Positions 51,100 through 63,200 of a DNA stretch of 64,000 bases are shown here, piece after piece. The translations under genes and the position numbers were made by a program. The notes under the pieces were generated by a model that did no database searches, had not been told where the DNA came from, and saw only the letters and a program-made list of their open reading frames with translations. The stretch lies in assembly GCA_011009095.1 (NCBI GenBank), contig VTPC01089649.1, forward strand, positions 274,156 through 338,155, in the 5' to 3' direction. Position 1 is the first letter of the stretch; each line of letters starts with the position of its first letter. Origin of the DNA: Ignelater luminosus. Lineage: Eukaryota > Arthropoda > Insecta > Coleoptera > Elateridae.

Positions 51100-52560
51100 T
51101 TTCTAACATTCTATCTTGTTTCCACTACAGGTGATATATAGCAACTTGGAAACTGCATTCGACTATAGAAACCAAAACCCAAAGAACACCTCTCAATTTT
51201 GGGCAGATTCTAGTTAAGATTAATGATTACGATTAAAAATCTGGTTGCTAATTGTCACAATTATTTACTCGTAAATCGTTCATGGCGATTAACAACTAAA
51301 TTATTTATTTATTTGTTATTATTGTTAAATGCATAATAAAATCTCCTGTGAGTTAATCGCAACTAAAATTTGCCCAAACTGCTTCCTCTGAAGTCTTGAT
51401 ATATCTTTTAATCACCGAAAGAATACCTTCTGTGAGTAGGTCTTACACTATTTAATGAAGATTAGACATTGCTGATTATTTATAGCTTGCTTGAAAATCT
51501 TGCATTAAGCAAGTTACTAGTTTCTAAGAGATTTTTCTGAGCTGCTGTATTTTACCTACTAATTCATGTATTTCAAACAATGTAGATTCTGAAAACTTTT
51601 CCATATTACTAGTTTCCGAATAAGTCTAATATCTTTGAGGTTATTAGGAATCATCTTGTTGATAAATCTAAAAATATTTTTTCTAGTTGCACATGTAAAT
51701 TTCTCAAAAAATTTGAAAATGTAGTAAAAGTTTAAAACCTACTAATTCAAATTAGACTTTAAACTTTGTTTACCATTCTCAAATTATGCTCTAGAATACT
51801 AGAACACCGAAGGAGGTGTTTCTTGGATTTTTTGAATTGAAAACATGAAAGATATAGGGTGTTGCTATTTGGGTGGTCATTAATTAATGTTTAGTTACTC
51901 TTTAATTTTTCTCACGATTAAATACTTTTCAGTTTTCTACATTTTTTCGTAGTCAATACCATCATCAGAGGTGAAGATGTAGACTTAAAAATACTTTTTA
52001 GAATGATGTGTTATGCTCTTATAATATACATTCAATTTAATAAAGAAAGTTATTTTTTGTACTTTGTGAAATAGTTTTCTGGTAAAATTGCATTTTCGAT
52101 CTTATTTTAATCTAGTTGCATGCTTAGAACATTTTGTCACAAGCTAGTAGGTATAATAATTAGTCTAAGCTAAGAAGTCTTTGTGTTACCCTGCTACAAC
52201 TTTTCAGGTGAAGTGATAATACTTGATATTGTTCAGTTATTCGATACAGTATTTTGCTGGTAAATGTCATTTCTAAAATGTGGAATGAAAGCAAAACAAA
52301 GATTTTTAAGGTTAACTAGTAACTTTTTGATTGGCCTGAAAAGGCCCAACAGCCTGACAACTCAATAATGTCAATTCATATCAAGTAGCATTGTTTAACA
52401 GGAATTAAACATGATGACTTACATTTTAATTATCATTTAAAGCATGTGATATCTTATTGATAAAAAAGTCATTGTTTACTTAATTGTTTTATAAAATGCT
52501 AGGGAGTAATTTGCACTCGTTACTTTTAATACACCTAAGTAGTACCCCATTGCTATCAGT
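51100..52560. other. Intergenic DNA, no gene seen
   Basis: AT-rich with no recognisable coding or structural signal. Confidence 0.5.
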
Positions 52561-52826
52561 ATAATATTATTATTATTATATTATATATTAATTCTAAAAC
52601 TCAGTTTGAGCCACGAGGTCCAAGGGCACCGTGACTCGAAGCCTCCGCAACAAAACAACAACAATAACGACTGGCTTGAAATGCCTGATCAACTCAAATG
52701 CCTTGAAGGCCTGATCGACCCAAAATAAAGTTTGATAAACTCGACAGGCCTGAATAGTGTGAAAATATTCGCAGACTCTCCAGTCAAATTGGGGCAGTCC
52801 AGTCTTGTGTTTGGAGTTGGCCATGA
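52561..52826 (-). mobile_element. Possible SINE/LINE 3' end with ATT-type tail
   Basis: Read on the minus strand, a GC-rich body (52620-52826) ends in ctcaaactgagttttagaat and then a run of ATT/TATAT repeats (52561-52590), the layout of a non-LTR 3' tail. The minus-strand ORF at 52594-52824 is unrecognised. No tRNA-like head could be confirmed. Confidence 0.3.
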
Positions 52827-52829
52827 TTT

Positions 52830-54078
52830 GAAATACATTTGTATTTTCTTAGTTCAAGAGTTGAAAATGTGAAGATTCAGTAATACATAATATGTATAAT
52901 ATTATTATGTTATAGTTAGGATAGTGATCATCTAACAACAGACAACTCCAAACGAAAAAGTTTTTGAACATCCAATACAAACAATCTTTCTGTGAGTGTT
53001 TTAGTCATGTGAGAAAAAGTTTTAACAGATGATGTAGGCTGAGTGGGTTGATTCTCTGAAGTGACTAACATGTCACAATATACATACAAAATCTTATAGT
53101 GTACTATATTATGGTTTTTATTAACTCACTAGAGAGTTATGGCTTTTAATCCACTAGTCGATCATGAACCATTCTATATAGGTATATTTAAAATCACCAT
53201 AGTTTGGTAATTCTTATAGAGGTTTGAATTTGCACATACAAAAATTTAATATCGAAATTACAGAAATTCTTTTGTTATCTGCCCAACAGTGATAGCCTAA
53301 ATTAATGTTTTATTTTTATTGTCTCGAGAAAAACTAAATCTTTCTCTTTATAAGATGTGTGAATATATTATACGCTCGGTATATACAAAAATATACATTT
53401 AAAAACAAATATTGCTCCTTTGTTAGTCTTAAATTTGTTCTGTGTCACTCCATGGATGCATTGTATCTTGTTGTAATTAGTAATAAACAAAGAGTAATAA
53501 GAAGAAATTGGAAAACAAAAGATTGGTAGGTATATTCCTTATTTATGGGACACTACGTAGTTAAGAATAATCTTGATTAATTACTTAGTAATAAAATTAA
53601 ATTTGACGAGACCTATTCAATTAATGTAAACTTTCTCATGCTTAATATTGAAAAAAACTAATTTATTTGTTTTTTTTTAATCACATGCAACATCCAAGGC
53701 ATTGGCACATACAAGGTTGCATACATACATATAGATTTTAAAGCAAACTTTATTAAAGTTACAAACCAATCAGTTTGCAAGTCTGACGGAAGATGGTATA
53801 AACGGCACTAAAATAAAAAAATGGGGCAAAGGTAAATGGAATTATCAGGAATGATTCAAGTGCCCGTGTTCAAAAGTCGAATGTACAAATTGAAAATAAT
53901 TTAAATAATCACGTGGTTCTCAACAAATATAATTACTGATCACTGAAGTGATGGTACTACATTTTCTCTAGTATTATGTTACGATTACCCGGTGCGGCAT
54001 ATTTTAACAGTATCTGCTGATCAATTACTGTATTGGTTAAACCGCGAAAAGTGAGGTTCGAATTTTAAAATTGCTAAA
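52830..54078. other. Intergenic DNA upstream of the acyl-CoA oxidase
   Basis: No gene is visible. The 90 bp before the ATG are slightly CpG-richer (cccggtgcggcat; accgcgaaaagtgagg) and probably contain the promoter and 5' UTR; no TATA box or clear initiator is identified. Confidence 0.45.
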
Positions 54079-54208
54079 ATGGATAACAAGAAGAATACTG
54101 TCAACGCTGATTTATTGAAAGAAAGGCAGACATGTACCTTCAATACTTCAGAACTTACCTATTTATTAGATGGTGGAGAAGAAAAAACAAATGAAAGAAA
54201 GAAGAGAG
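54079..54208 (+). CDS. ACOX1: ACOX exon 1 (N-terminus)
   Basis: ATG at 54079 in the context aaaATGg opens 43 codons plus one base, ending gagag|gttagt. It carries the conserved acyl-CoA oxidase N-terminal helix ([20 protein letters not shown]). Confidence 0.85.
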
Positions 54209-57200
54209 GTTAGTAGCAACAGTTTGAAAATTTAATTAGGTATAATTATTATTGTAGTAATTCTGTATTATTGCTACTGAAGTCAAAATGTTAATTTGTA
54301 TACCTACTTTCACTTCAGTAAAAGTAAGATTCTGAAGGTTTCGATTCTTTTCCCAAGTTGAAGAAATAGAGCAGTACCGAAAATGTGATAAACAAAAAAC
54401 AATAATATCTTACTATAGACATACTTAAAAGAATAGAAACACGAGTATAGATATATTTATCAACTTTAAGGTTAGAATAATATATTTTCACTTTTTGAAG
54501 TAAGTGGAAAATTTTAAAAATGCAGAGTAATGTAATGATTTTTTGCTTTGATGATATTTGAACAACAAAATATTTTCAAGTCATTCTTCATGATGAATAG
54601 GAATAACCATATCTTATCAATTACAACTTGCGTCAATTATACCACTGATTGTTGTAAAAACTTGGTTTCATATTTATAATTATAAATATTTTGTTTAATT
54701 GATAATATCATTGACATTATTTTGATGGCAAAATATCAGTTTTTAGCTTATGTATTCGTCAGATACTTCATAAACTAGAATAAATATGAAATAACTATTC
54801 CTTCATGTTCTGTTTCTTGTTTCAAACAGTGGCAACTTGATCCAGGCAGTACTCTTTACCCTAATTAGATTCCGTTTCTAGTTTTCTATTTTCTTGAAAA
54901 CCATAGTGGTTTACAATGCTACCTCCATCACACCTTAATTTAGCAACTTATAAATTTTAATTACAAACAATTTTTATAATGATACAGTGAGTATTTCATA
55001 TACGTATTTGACATTAATCTTTTGAAATTTGGTGTTAAGAGTTCTACCTTGAAGAGCTCTGAATAAGAAACTTAACTTGCAGAGGAACATTTTGTTCGCA
55101 GTTTTATGTTCAGATTTTACCAAGGAAAAACTTTACCTGGAACTTTATATGCATTTCTGGGGCATGCTGTATATTTTTAACTCTAGCGAGCTCTCTATCT
55201 GGTTCAGGCGAAATCTCGTCACGTACATCAGCCTCAGGTTTGAAGGATAGCACCTTCAGCATTGCATGCATGCTCGCCTCTTCTATCCCCCTTAGCACAG
55301 CCTCCATCAGCCGGGGCACTGGTGGATTGCCCCCCAACAGAACTCTGTTGAGGCAAACTATCATGGAACGAGGCAGCCATGATCTAAAAGTAAATAGAGT
55401 CTTTATTGGCCTAGAACTTCGCCGTCGCCTTCTCCATGGAAGCAGTTACACAAGGGGTTTACCTTTCTGATTAACAAAAATTCCATTTTCTCTGAAATTA
55501 TCTGGTGAATTCAATGAAAATCGGTATTTAATCTCATCAGGTATTGAGATAAATGCTTAGATAATAAAACTGTTGAAATTGCCAGAGAAATATCAAAAAT
55601 ACCGAAATTCGGTTTCTTCAGGTTTTTTGGTTCTACATGCATTATTTAAACTTGTTTACATCTGAATCTGTTGAAACTTATCTTAGGATCACTCATTCTA
55701 TCATCCAAGATCAAAAGAATACTCATGATCAAAATTGTACCCATTTTGGACATAGTGGAGAGGTAGGATGGTAGTAAGAGTCTCTTCAAAAGCAATCAGT
55801 TACAAAGGAAGAAAGCAATAATTTTAATTACTATAAGCTAGTGATGTCAATTAGCCGGCTAAAAATATTTTTAACATTGATCCTACTTCAAAAAAGTTTT
55901 CCATTTTCATTTTTAGGTTAGAAGGCTAGGTTTTATATATTTTGCAATAACATAATTCATGAAAAACACACGTCAATTTTTTTTATCACAGGTTTTTAAG
56001 AATCCAATTTTACTAGAAAATGACCATTCTACAGGAAAATGCAAGAGTGACTTTTTTTGACAAATCAATTGTTGATTCCGAAAATCCAGACAAATTTGAC
56101 AAATTGCACTAGAAAAGCTATATATTCATTTGTATTTTCAAGGAATTGACAGGAGGGTCAGTAAATCCATAGACTGTATAGTTTAATAGGAATGATAACA
56201 CATTCCATCGCTTTCATTAGTAGAAAATAGAAAATTCTATTTAAACATGGCAGATTTCTTTGAAAAAATATATGGTTTGTACTGACAATAATGCGGTCTT
56301 GTTTTTAATATCCACCCATTTCAGTTTCTTTTATATCAGTCTATATTGGCCTTCATATTGCCTATACGAGCCTCTACTGATTATCAGATGTTGAAATAAT
56401 AGTTTCTTTAGCCAGAAGTACATAGATGTGGTGGTGGTCAATTATGACATCTAGTATGTGTCTTGTTCTGTTTTCTACAGGCCCATTATAGTTAGTGCTT
56501 TATTTTTCTTCATTCTTAAATTGCTGAAACTTGTTAAGGAGTTGAAAACTGTATACGGGGTCGCTAAAAAGTATGGAAACACGCTACCCCCGTAGAAACG
56601 GTAAGTAATAGACAAATGAAATTTGGAGAACTTAAAGTAGGTATTTTTTGCAATGTCTTGCAAGGGTAATTAAAAACAAATCTTTAATTGTTTTTTTCGT
56701 ACGGTCGCCATATTGAATTTTTTTAAATGGAACACCCTGTAAACGTAAACGAAAAACCTCGTTGTATAACAAATATAAGTTACCTAATGGCAGTTTTCTA
56801 AATCAACTCACTGGTGTCTATAATTGATTTTCAGAACTAACTTACTTTGATAGTTAGCAGTCGATTTCTAGATGCCACAAGAAATAATCAAAAGCTACGA
56901 TCTGATTCATATTTTGCATTAAAAACGGAAATAAAAATTCGTCAAAAGCAAATTTTCGTAAACCTGTTTTCGTCGAACAAACGAAAAACTCTTAGAAAAT
57001 TACATGGTAAGTAACTTCACAAAATACCAACAAGAAAAAACAAAAAGTATAAAAAAGGGAATGGATTTAGGAGGGGGGGGGGGTGTGGCGGTTGAGAGTG
57101 AACGTAAACAAAAAAAATCTGTTTGTACCATCTGATAGGGGATAAAAAGTTATTAAACTTTGCTGCAATATTGGTCCCACGCCATTTGGTGGTCAGAATA

Positions 57201-60200
57201 CAGTCCATTTGTATATCTAAATAATAAAAATAATTTAACGAATTTGTTTTTAAAACATTCCTTTACTTAATAAAACTATAATAATTAAAAATTAAGTAAT
57301 TAATTAATTATTATAATTTTATTAATATGGAGTTCATTGCACAAAGTAAATCTAAGTAAAATAAGTTTCTTTCCTTACTTATTCATTTTTCTAATTATTA
57401 AAAAGTAATTGAATTCTTAAAATAAAGATCTAATAAAATTGCATTAGCAAGTATTCTCATTTCATGGCTAAAATTAAAGTCATAATTAGAATTTAAATAA
57501 AATGATGAAAAGGATAAGATTCGTTGTTATGGAAAATCATGAAGTGAGAATATCAAGCATTGCCTCATTTCTTTGTTTTAACCTGTTGTTACAACAGAAG
57601 ACAGTCACAACAGCCTACCAGGTTTTGCTAGTATGTCAGTGATACCCTAAATGTGAGGGACCTATGAACTTTTTTATTTAACATTTTAGGAAAAAACTTT
57701 ATTCAAGTGTTTATTTCATTTTTGTGTGTACCATGGGCTGGTAAAGTTTCCTGCATACTTTCTAAAACACCCTGTACAGTAAAATCTGCTTAATAGAAGC
57801 TCGATTATAAGAATATCCCGCTTTAAGGAATAAAGATTCAGTGTCCCAAATCAGTGCTATTTAATTCTTAACAAACTTTATCGCATTATAGAATAATATT
57901 GGATAATGGAATAATCTAGAAAAAAAAAACTGGAAAGAAAAATACAATAATAGTCGACAAATTATGGTTTATGACTGATATCGCTTTCTTGAAACATGAC
58001 GGTACAGGGGCGTCATAAATCTATCAGTCTCTAATAATCCACCCGAGAGTGAATGTTTCTTTCTTGTACCATTGTTAAATTTACTTAAATTAGTGTTTAA
58101 GCCTTTTCTAAGGCTTTAAATCTTCTTTAAAGTATGTTGTTTGGCATTTCAAGATTTTGGCAGTTCTTTCTTTTTACTTCCTCTTATTTGAATTTGTTTC
58201 TGTGTAGGTACCATAAATAAAAATCTTAATGGATGTTGTTCACACAAACTAGTCACAAAATATGCTACTTTTAAAAGGAAATTAAATAAATTTTTAAATT
58301 GTGTTTATTTAAGCCTTACTATAAGTACAGAGGTTTTACCGTGGTTTTATTGAGAACAAAGATGGCGTTTCTGAATGGTCTTCACTACCTGGCCAGGAAG
58401 TAACAAGCGCTTGTTCTGTAATAAGGAGGTTTCTCGAAGGAAAATCAAATGTTAATTTTAAACATTATTATAGTTTAGAGCGATAAATAACAGATCTATT
58501 GTGTAACCATAAAAAACAATATAAAATTACTGACTTTTTTGTAAAAACATAATTTTAATTTAATTTATGGACATTGTAATTAAATTAGATTTAATAATTG
58601 CTTCAATAAATAATTAATACAGTATCCTTACTATTATTTTACTTAAAGCTTGATAAATAATGCGAAAAGTTACATAGTATAAATCTCAAGCGATGTGCAA
58701 TGATCTCATTTTGTCTTGCAGAATTCTGACAATCCTAAAGTCGGTAAATGGAATATACCGGTTATTGGAATAATTCTGCTTTGTCCAAATGCTATTCCAA
58801 TAAGCGAGTTTTACTGTATACAGGGTGATTCCGAAATAAAAGGTATCCTTTTAATAGGCGATAAGTGAGGCTAAAAGAAGACAAAAAATGAAAAAACGAA
58901 GTGGCTCCGTGAAAGTTGAAAATTTTGACAATTTTCCTAAATATTAAAAACTGAAGCCGTCTCTGGTTAGAAAAAGAAAAGTGTTTCTTGTATTGTCGCC
59001 TTAAAAAGTGAAAGTTAAGGAGATTTACGGTGTTTTTAAACCCTTGTAGTGCAAGAACGAAAATTTACCAGACATGCCTATTTTCTTGGAACTAATAGTG
59101 CAGCTGTAGTAGCACAATGCCATCATAAGCTATCCCCTGGACATTTTACAACTTTCCCTTCTTAAATCTGAAGTATGTTTAACATGCAGGGTTGTTGAAA
59201 TTCGTTAAAACAGTAAAAAAATAATAACAAAATTTATGTTACGAACAATTAGACTCCAGTCTTACAAGCAACATTTTAATCCCTTATTATTATTTAGTCA
59301 CATGAATAGGAAACATTTTAAATGGCAATGGATTACACATACTACTTGAATGAAACATGCGTATGGAAGGTACTACTAACTATCACCTCTGTATTTAATT
59401 CAATTTAATAAATTCAACCAATTTTTATCTATGTAGCATAATGCTTATTGAAGTTTTTTGTTCTTCGGAAGTTTACAGAAAAAAATCACTAACAGTAAAA
59501 TTTTAATATTTTTCCGTTTGCAAATTAAAAAGTAAAAGTTCCTACTGGTTATTTATGGCATTGTAGAAACCAGATAAACTATTATACCCCTCCCATAAAT
59601 AGCAAGAACTACCTGCCAATGACAAGGACAGTCAGTCAACCCCTATCGAATTTTGCTTAAGTAAAAGTATGAGAGCAGGACCGGCTTGGCTTAGCGATTA
59701 AACTTCAATCGCATTTTTCTCGGAAACTATGCAATTTTTACCTACCGTTTTTTATCGCAAATGTATGTACTATCGCACTGCTATCCACCTTTAAGAGGAT
59801 ACCCTTTATTTCAGAATCACCCCGTATAATTTAAATTTAATAAATGAATTTTAAGTGTTGATTATAAATGTATTATTTTTATTTACAGAAAGTTTTTTTT
59901 TGGACGATCCTATGCTGAAATACACTGTACCTCTAGAGTATTTAAGCCATAAAGAAAAATATGAAGAGGCAATCAAAAAAACCTGTGTTATTTTTAGAAA
60001 GGTTCAACAGTTGCAAAGGGAAGGAAAAGCTGGAATGGATAATTTCAGGTAAAATTAAGGCAACATGTTTTATGCATTAGATGATTCTGTTCATGTAATA
60101 TTTATGTTGTTCGTCGTATCTAGTATTAGTTGAAGCTGCTGAAAGTACCTTGCCCTTTGACCAAATCAAGATAGAAAGTGTTATCACTGTTTATTTTAAT

Positions 60201-63200
60201 ATTGCTCAATTATTCATAATATTTTTTAATAAATGAAGCAGAAATATTGAAAGATGCAAGTAAAGCTCAGTACTGCTGCTACTGAAATCAGTTTTAAACA
60301 TTACAATGCAGTTTGCAATTTAATTAAAAACTAAATATTGTAAAAACGAGTTTTCAAATATCAAAAGTCAAATAAATAAATAACATTAAATATTTAAATG
60401 TTATTATCAAAGACTCTGTTATAAATTGCGTAATATAACCTAAAATATTGCAATTAAAGTAAGTGAATTAATTAACTCTTTGTTATTTTAATTGCAGTTT
60501 TTCATATTTTATTATGTAATTTACAGCACAATCTTTTAATTTTGTCATAACTTCCTGTTTTTGTTTATTATAAACATTATTAATACAAGAAATGTAATTG
60601 CATTTAATTCCTGTGTTTTTATTTATTATTATATCAATTGCAAACTTGTTTAACAAACTATACTTTTTTATTATTCTCTTGCAAATATTGCAAAGATTAT
60701 TTGACCTATCAAATTTCCTTAAAGTGGAATAACTACTTTTTATGTATTCTAATTTCTAATGAATGAATATACAGGGTGGTTTAAAAAATAGAAATGCTAC
60801 TTGTTGACTGTATAGCATACTGTACTCATTGAAATAATAAAAACTGTTCCCAGAAATTGTTTCTAAGTTACAAGATGTTTTTAAAAGATGTCATCTCCTT
60901 TCTAAACTACGTTCATGTATCAATTATAAGAAATTGTAAAATAGAACAGTGCAGAACATTCCAGCGTATAGATACACTGAACATTCTATGTCAGTAATGA
61001 ACATTGTTCTTGAACAGAGCTGGGCTAATAAATGTGATGTAATTACTTATACATTCCATTGTTTACAAAAATAAGTGATACCATTACCCACTACTGAGTA
61101 ATTGGTAATTTAAATCAATTACTGTTTACATTACTTGTGTATTTATTTTGTATTCAGGTTTTTGAGTTTTGTGGCTGATTTGCTGAATTCTGTAGTGGTA
61201 GGAGAATGCCCTCTGCTTGAATAGTATATGTGTTACCTTTTCCAAGTTAAAAATGAAACAATCTTCTTTTCTTTACGAAAAAACTGGTACTACTGTAGAA
61301 AGATAACACTTACAATATCGGATTATGAATTTTATCTCGACATGCATGAATACAACTGCATATGGAGAAAGAATTTTTCACGAAATCACTTTCTAATTTT
61401 TCCAAGAAATAGAAACAATTTCTTCAAGAGTTGCAACATTTAGGATTTTTTCAATTTTTAATTTCATGTAGCTTATCTGAATTTTGGAATCCACAATTGG
61501 ATTTGTTTTTGTGACAACCAGAGCTAGTCAAAACAATTTTCAATTGTTTTTCTGCCTATTTAAAGAAATGAGGTTGTTGATGATGGTTACTCGAAACCGA
61601 AACGTTAGGAATTTTGTTAACGTATTTTAATAGAGAACAAAAAGTGGCAATGGAAAAGTGGTTTTAGTTTTCTGATATATCTTCAAATAAAGGAAAGAAG
61701 AAATAATAACGAAAATCGAGAAATCTACTTTTTTTTATATATCTCTGAAATTATCCAAGATATCTAGATTTTGCAGATGCCAACAAAAAGGTCCTATGAA
61801 TAGCCAACAAAAAGGTCCTATGAATAGCCAACTTTCATCCCATTTAACTGATGCTGTATCTCTTACCATTTCCAAGATCCCCATGCTGTGCATCCTTATC
61901 TTGGACACACTGTATAGATATGTACAGATTATTCTTAACGTCTACTGGCAGTTCACCGAATATAAAATGAAAACTACCAATGTGCAGCTGCAATGCATGT
62001 GCTCGGACTCTCTGATTTGCATTAAAATAATTCATAACTTTTACATCAATAACGTTATTTGTTATTTACCGACCGATTTGGAGGAAACTTTTCCCCAGAT
62101 TGTAGATAGATACATATTCCAGTTACAATAGAATCTTAGAGATTACAAAAAAATGGCCATTTGTATAATGAATTTGCATAAAGATTTTTTTTTTAAATAG
62201 TTCAGTACTGTCAACTGTTATGTTGCCATGTTAACAACTTATAAGTTATAAACCTAACTAAGAGTAACAATATTTTTATAGGGAAATTCTAGGAGGTCAA
62301 TTGGGTTCTGCTATCTTAAAAGATGGAAATCCTCTTGCTCTCCATTATGTTATGTTTATACCAACTGTAATGGGACAGGGCAACTATGAACAACAAGCAG
62401 AGTGGATACAAAGAGCTTGGAATTGTGAAATCGTAGGAACTTATGCACAAGTATGTTGTGTTTATTATCTTGATTTTTAATAACATTTAATTTTGTACGT
62501 GTGCACTTTTTCTTATTGTCGGGCAATTCAACCAGAAACTTGCAGTTACTTTCTGTTAACTGCAATATTTTTGCTTAATGGTATTTTGGTCAATTCTTCA
62601 TCACTGTACAGCTATTATTCCAGACTGAACAGTAAATACAGTCAACTCCTAATAAAGAATGCTACTTACAAATGCCATTTTTCAATAAATTTCATTCTAA
62701 ATGGTAATTTGTACTTGTTAACATATCGGAAACAGTTTTTCTGCAAAATGTGTGTTTTGCTAGAAACAGAATTTTAAATCTTGAAAGCTTATTATTCACT
62801 ATGTCCTGATAAATAATAATCTGATTGTGATTGAACAATACCTCTTATCTACATAGGAAACATGTTACAGATGGAAGGTATTGTTTGTTCATAAGCAATT
62901 ATAGAAATCAAGATTCCTGTGCTTTTCTGTATGTACTGCAATAACACAGGAAATTCTGTTTCATGATAGTCAAAATGCTTGATTCCCACCATTTAAAGAA
63001 ACTTTTAGATAATAAACGAAACATCTTGAGATTTGAGCCAAATCTAAGTAGTTTATCAAAATTTGGATAATTGATTCAAGTCGAATTGGCCAAACTTGAC
63101 TGAAATGCTCTTGGGAGATAATGTTTGTATAGGTATCGAACAAAATTTTTCAGTTGAATTGCCTAATATCTGTATTTGCAAATATAAAACAAGAGGTAAT

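Larger units (their letters stand above)
54209..59888 (+). other. ACOX intron 1 (5.7 kb)
   Basis: Donor gttagt, acceptor atttacag. It contains a GC-richer segment at 55110-55470 and three adjacent DNA transposons at 56554-59828; the rest is featureless. Confidence 0.8.
60049..62281 (+). other. ACOX intron 2 (2.2 kb)
   Basis: Contains a solo TACAGGGTG end (60770), a short segment with gaaaccgaaacgttagg near 61590 that resembles the 3' tail wording of some retroelements, a 24-bp tandem duplication (61779) and a palindrome-family fragment (61831). Confidence 0.75.
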
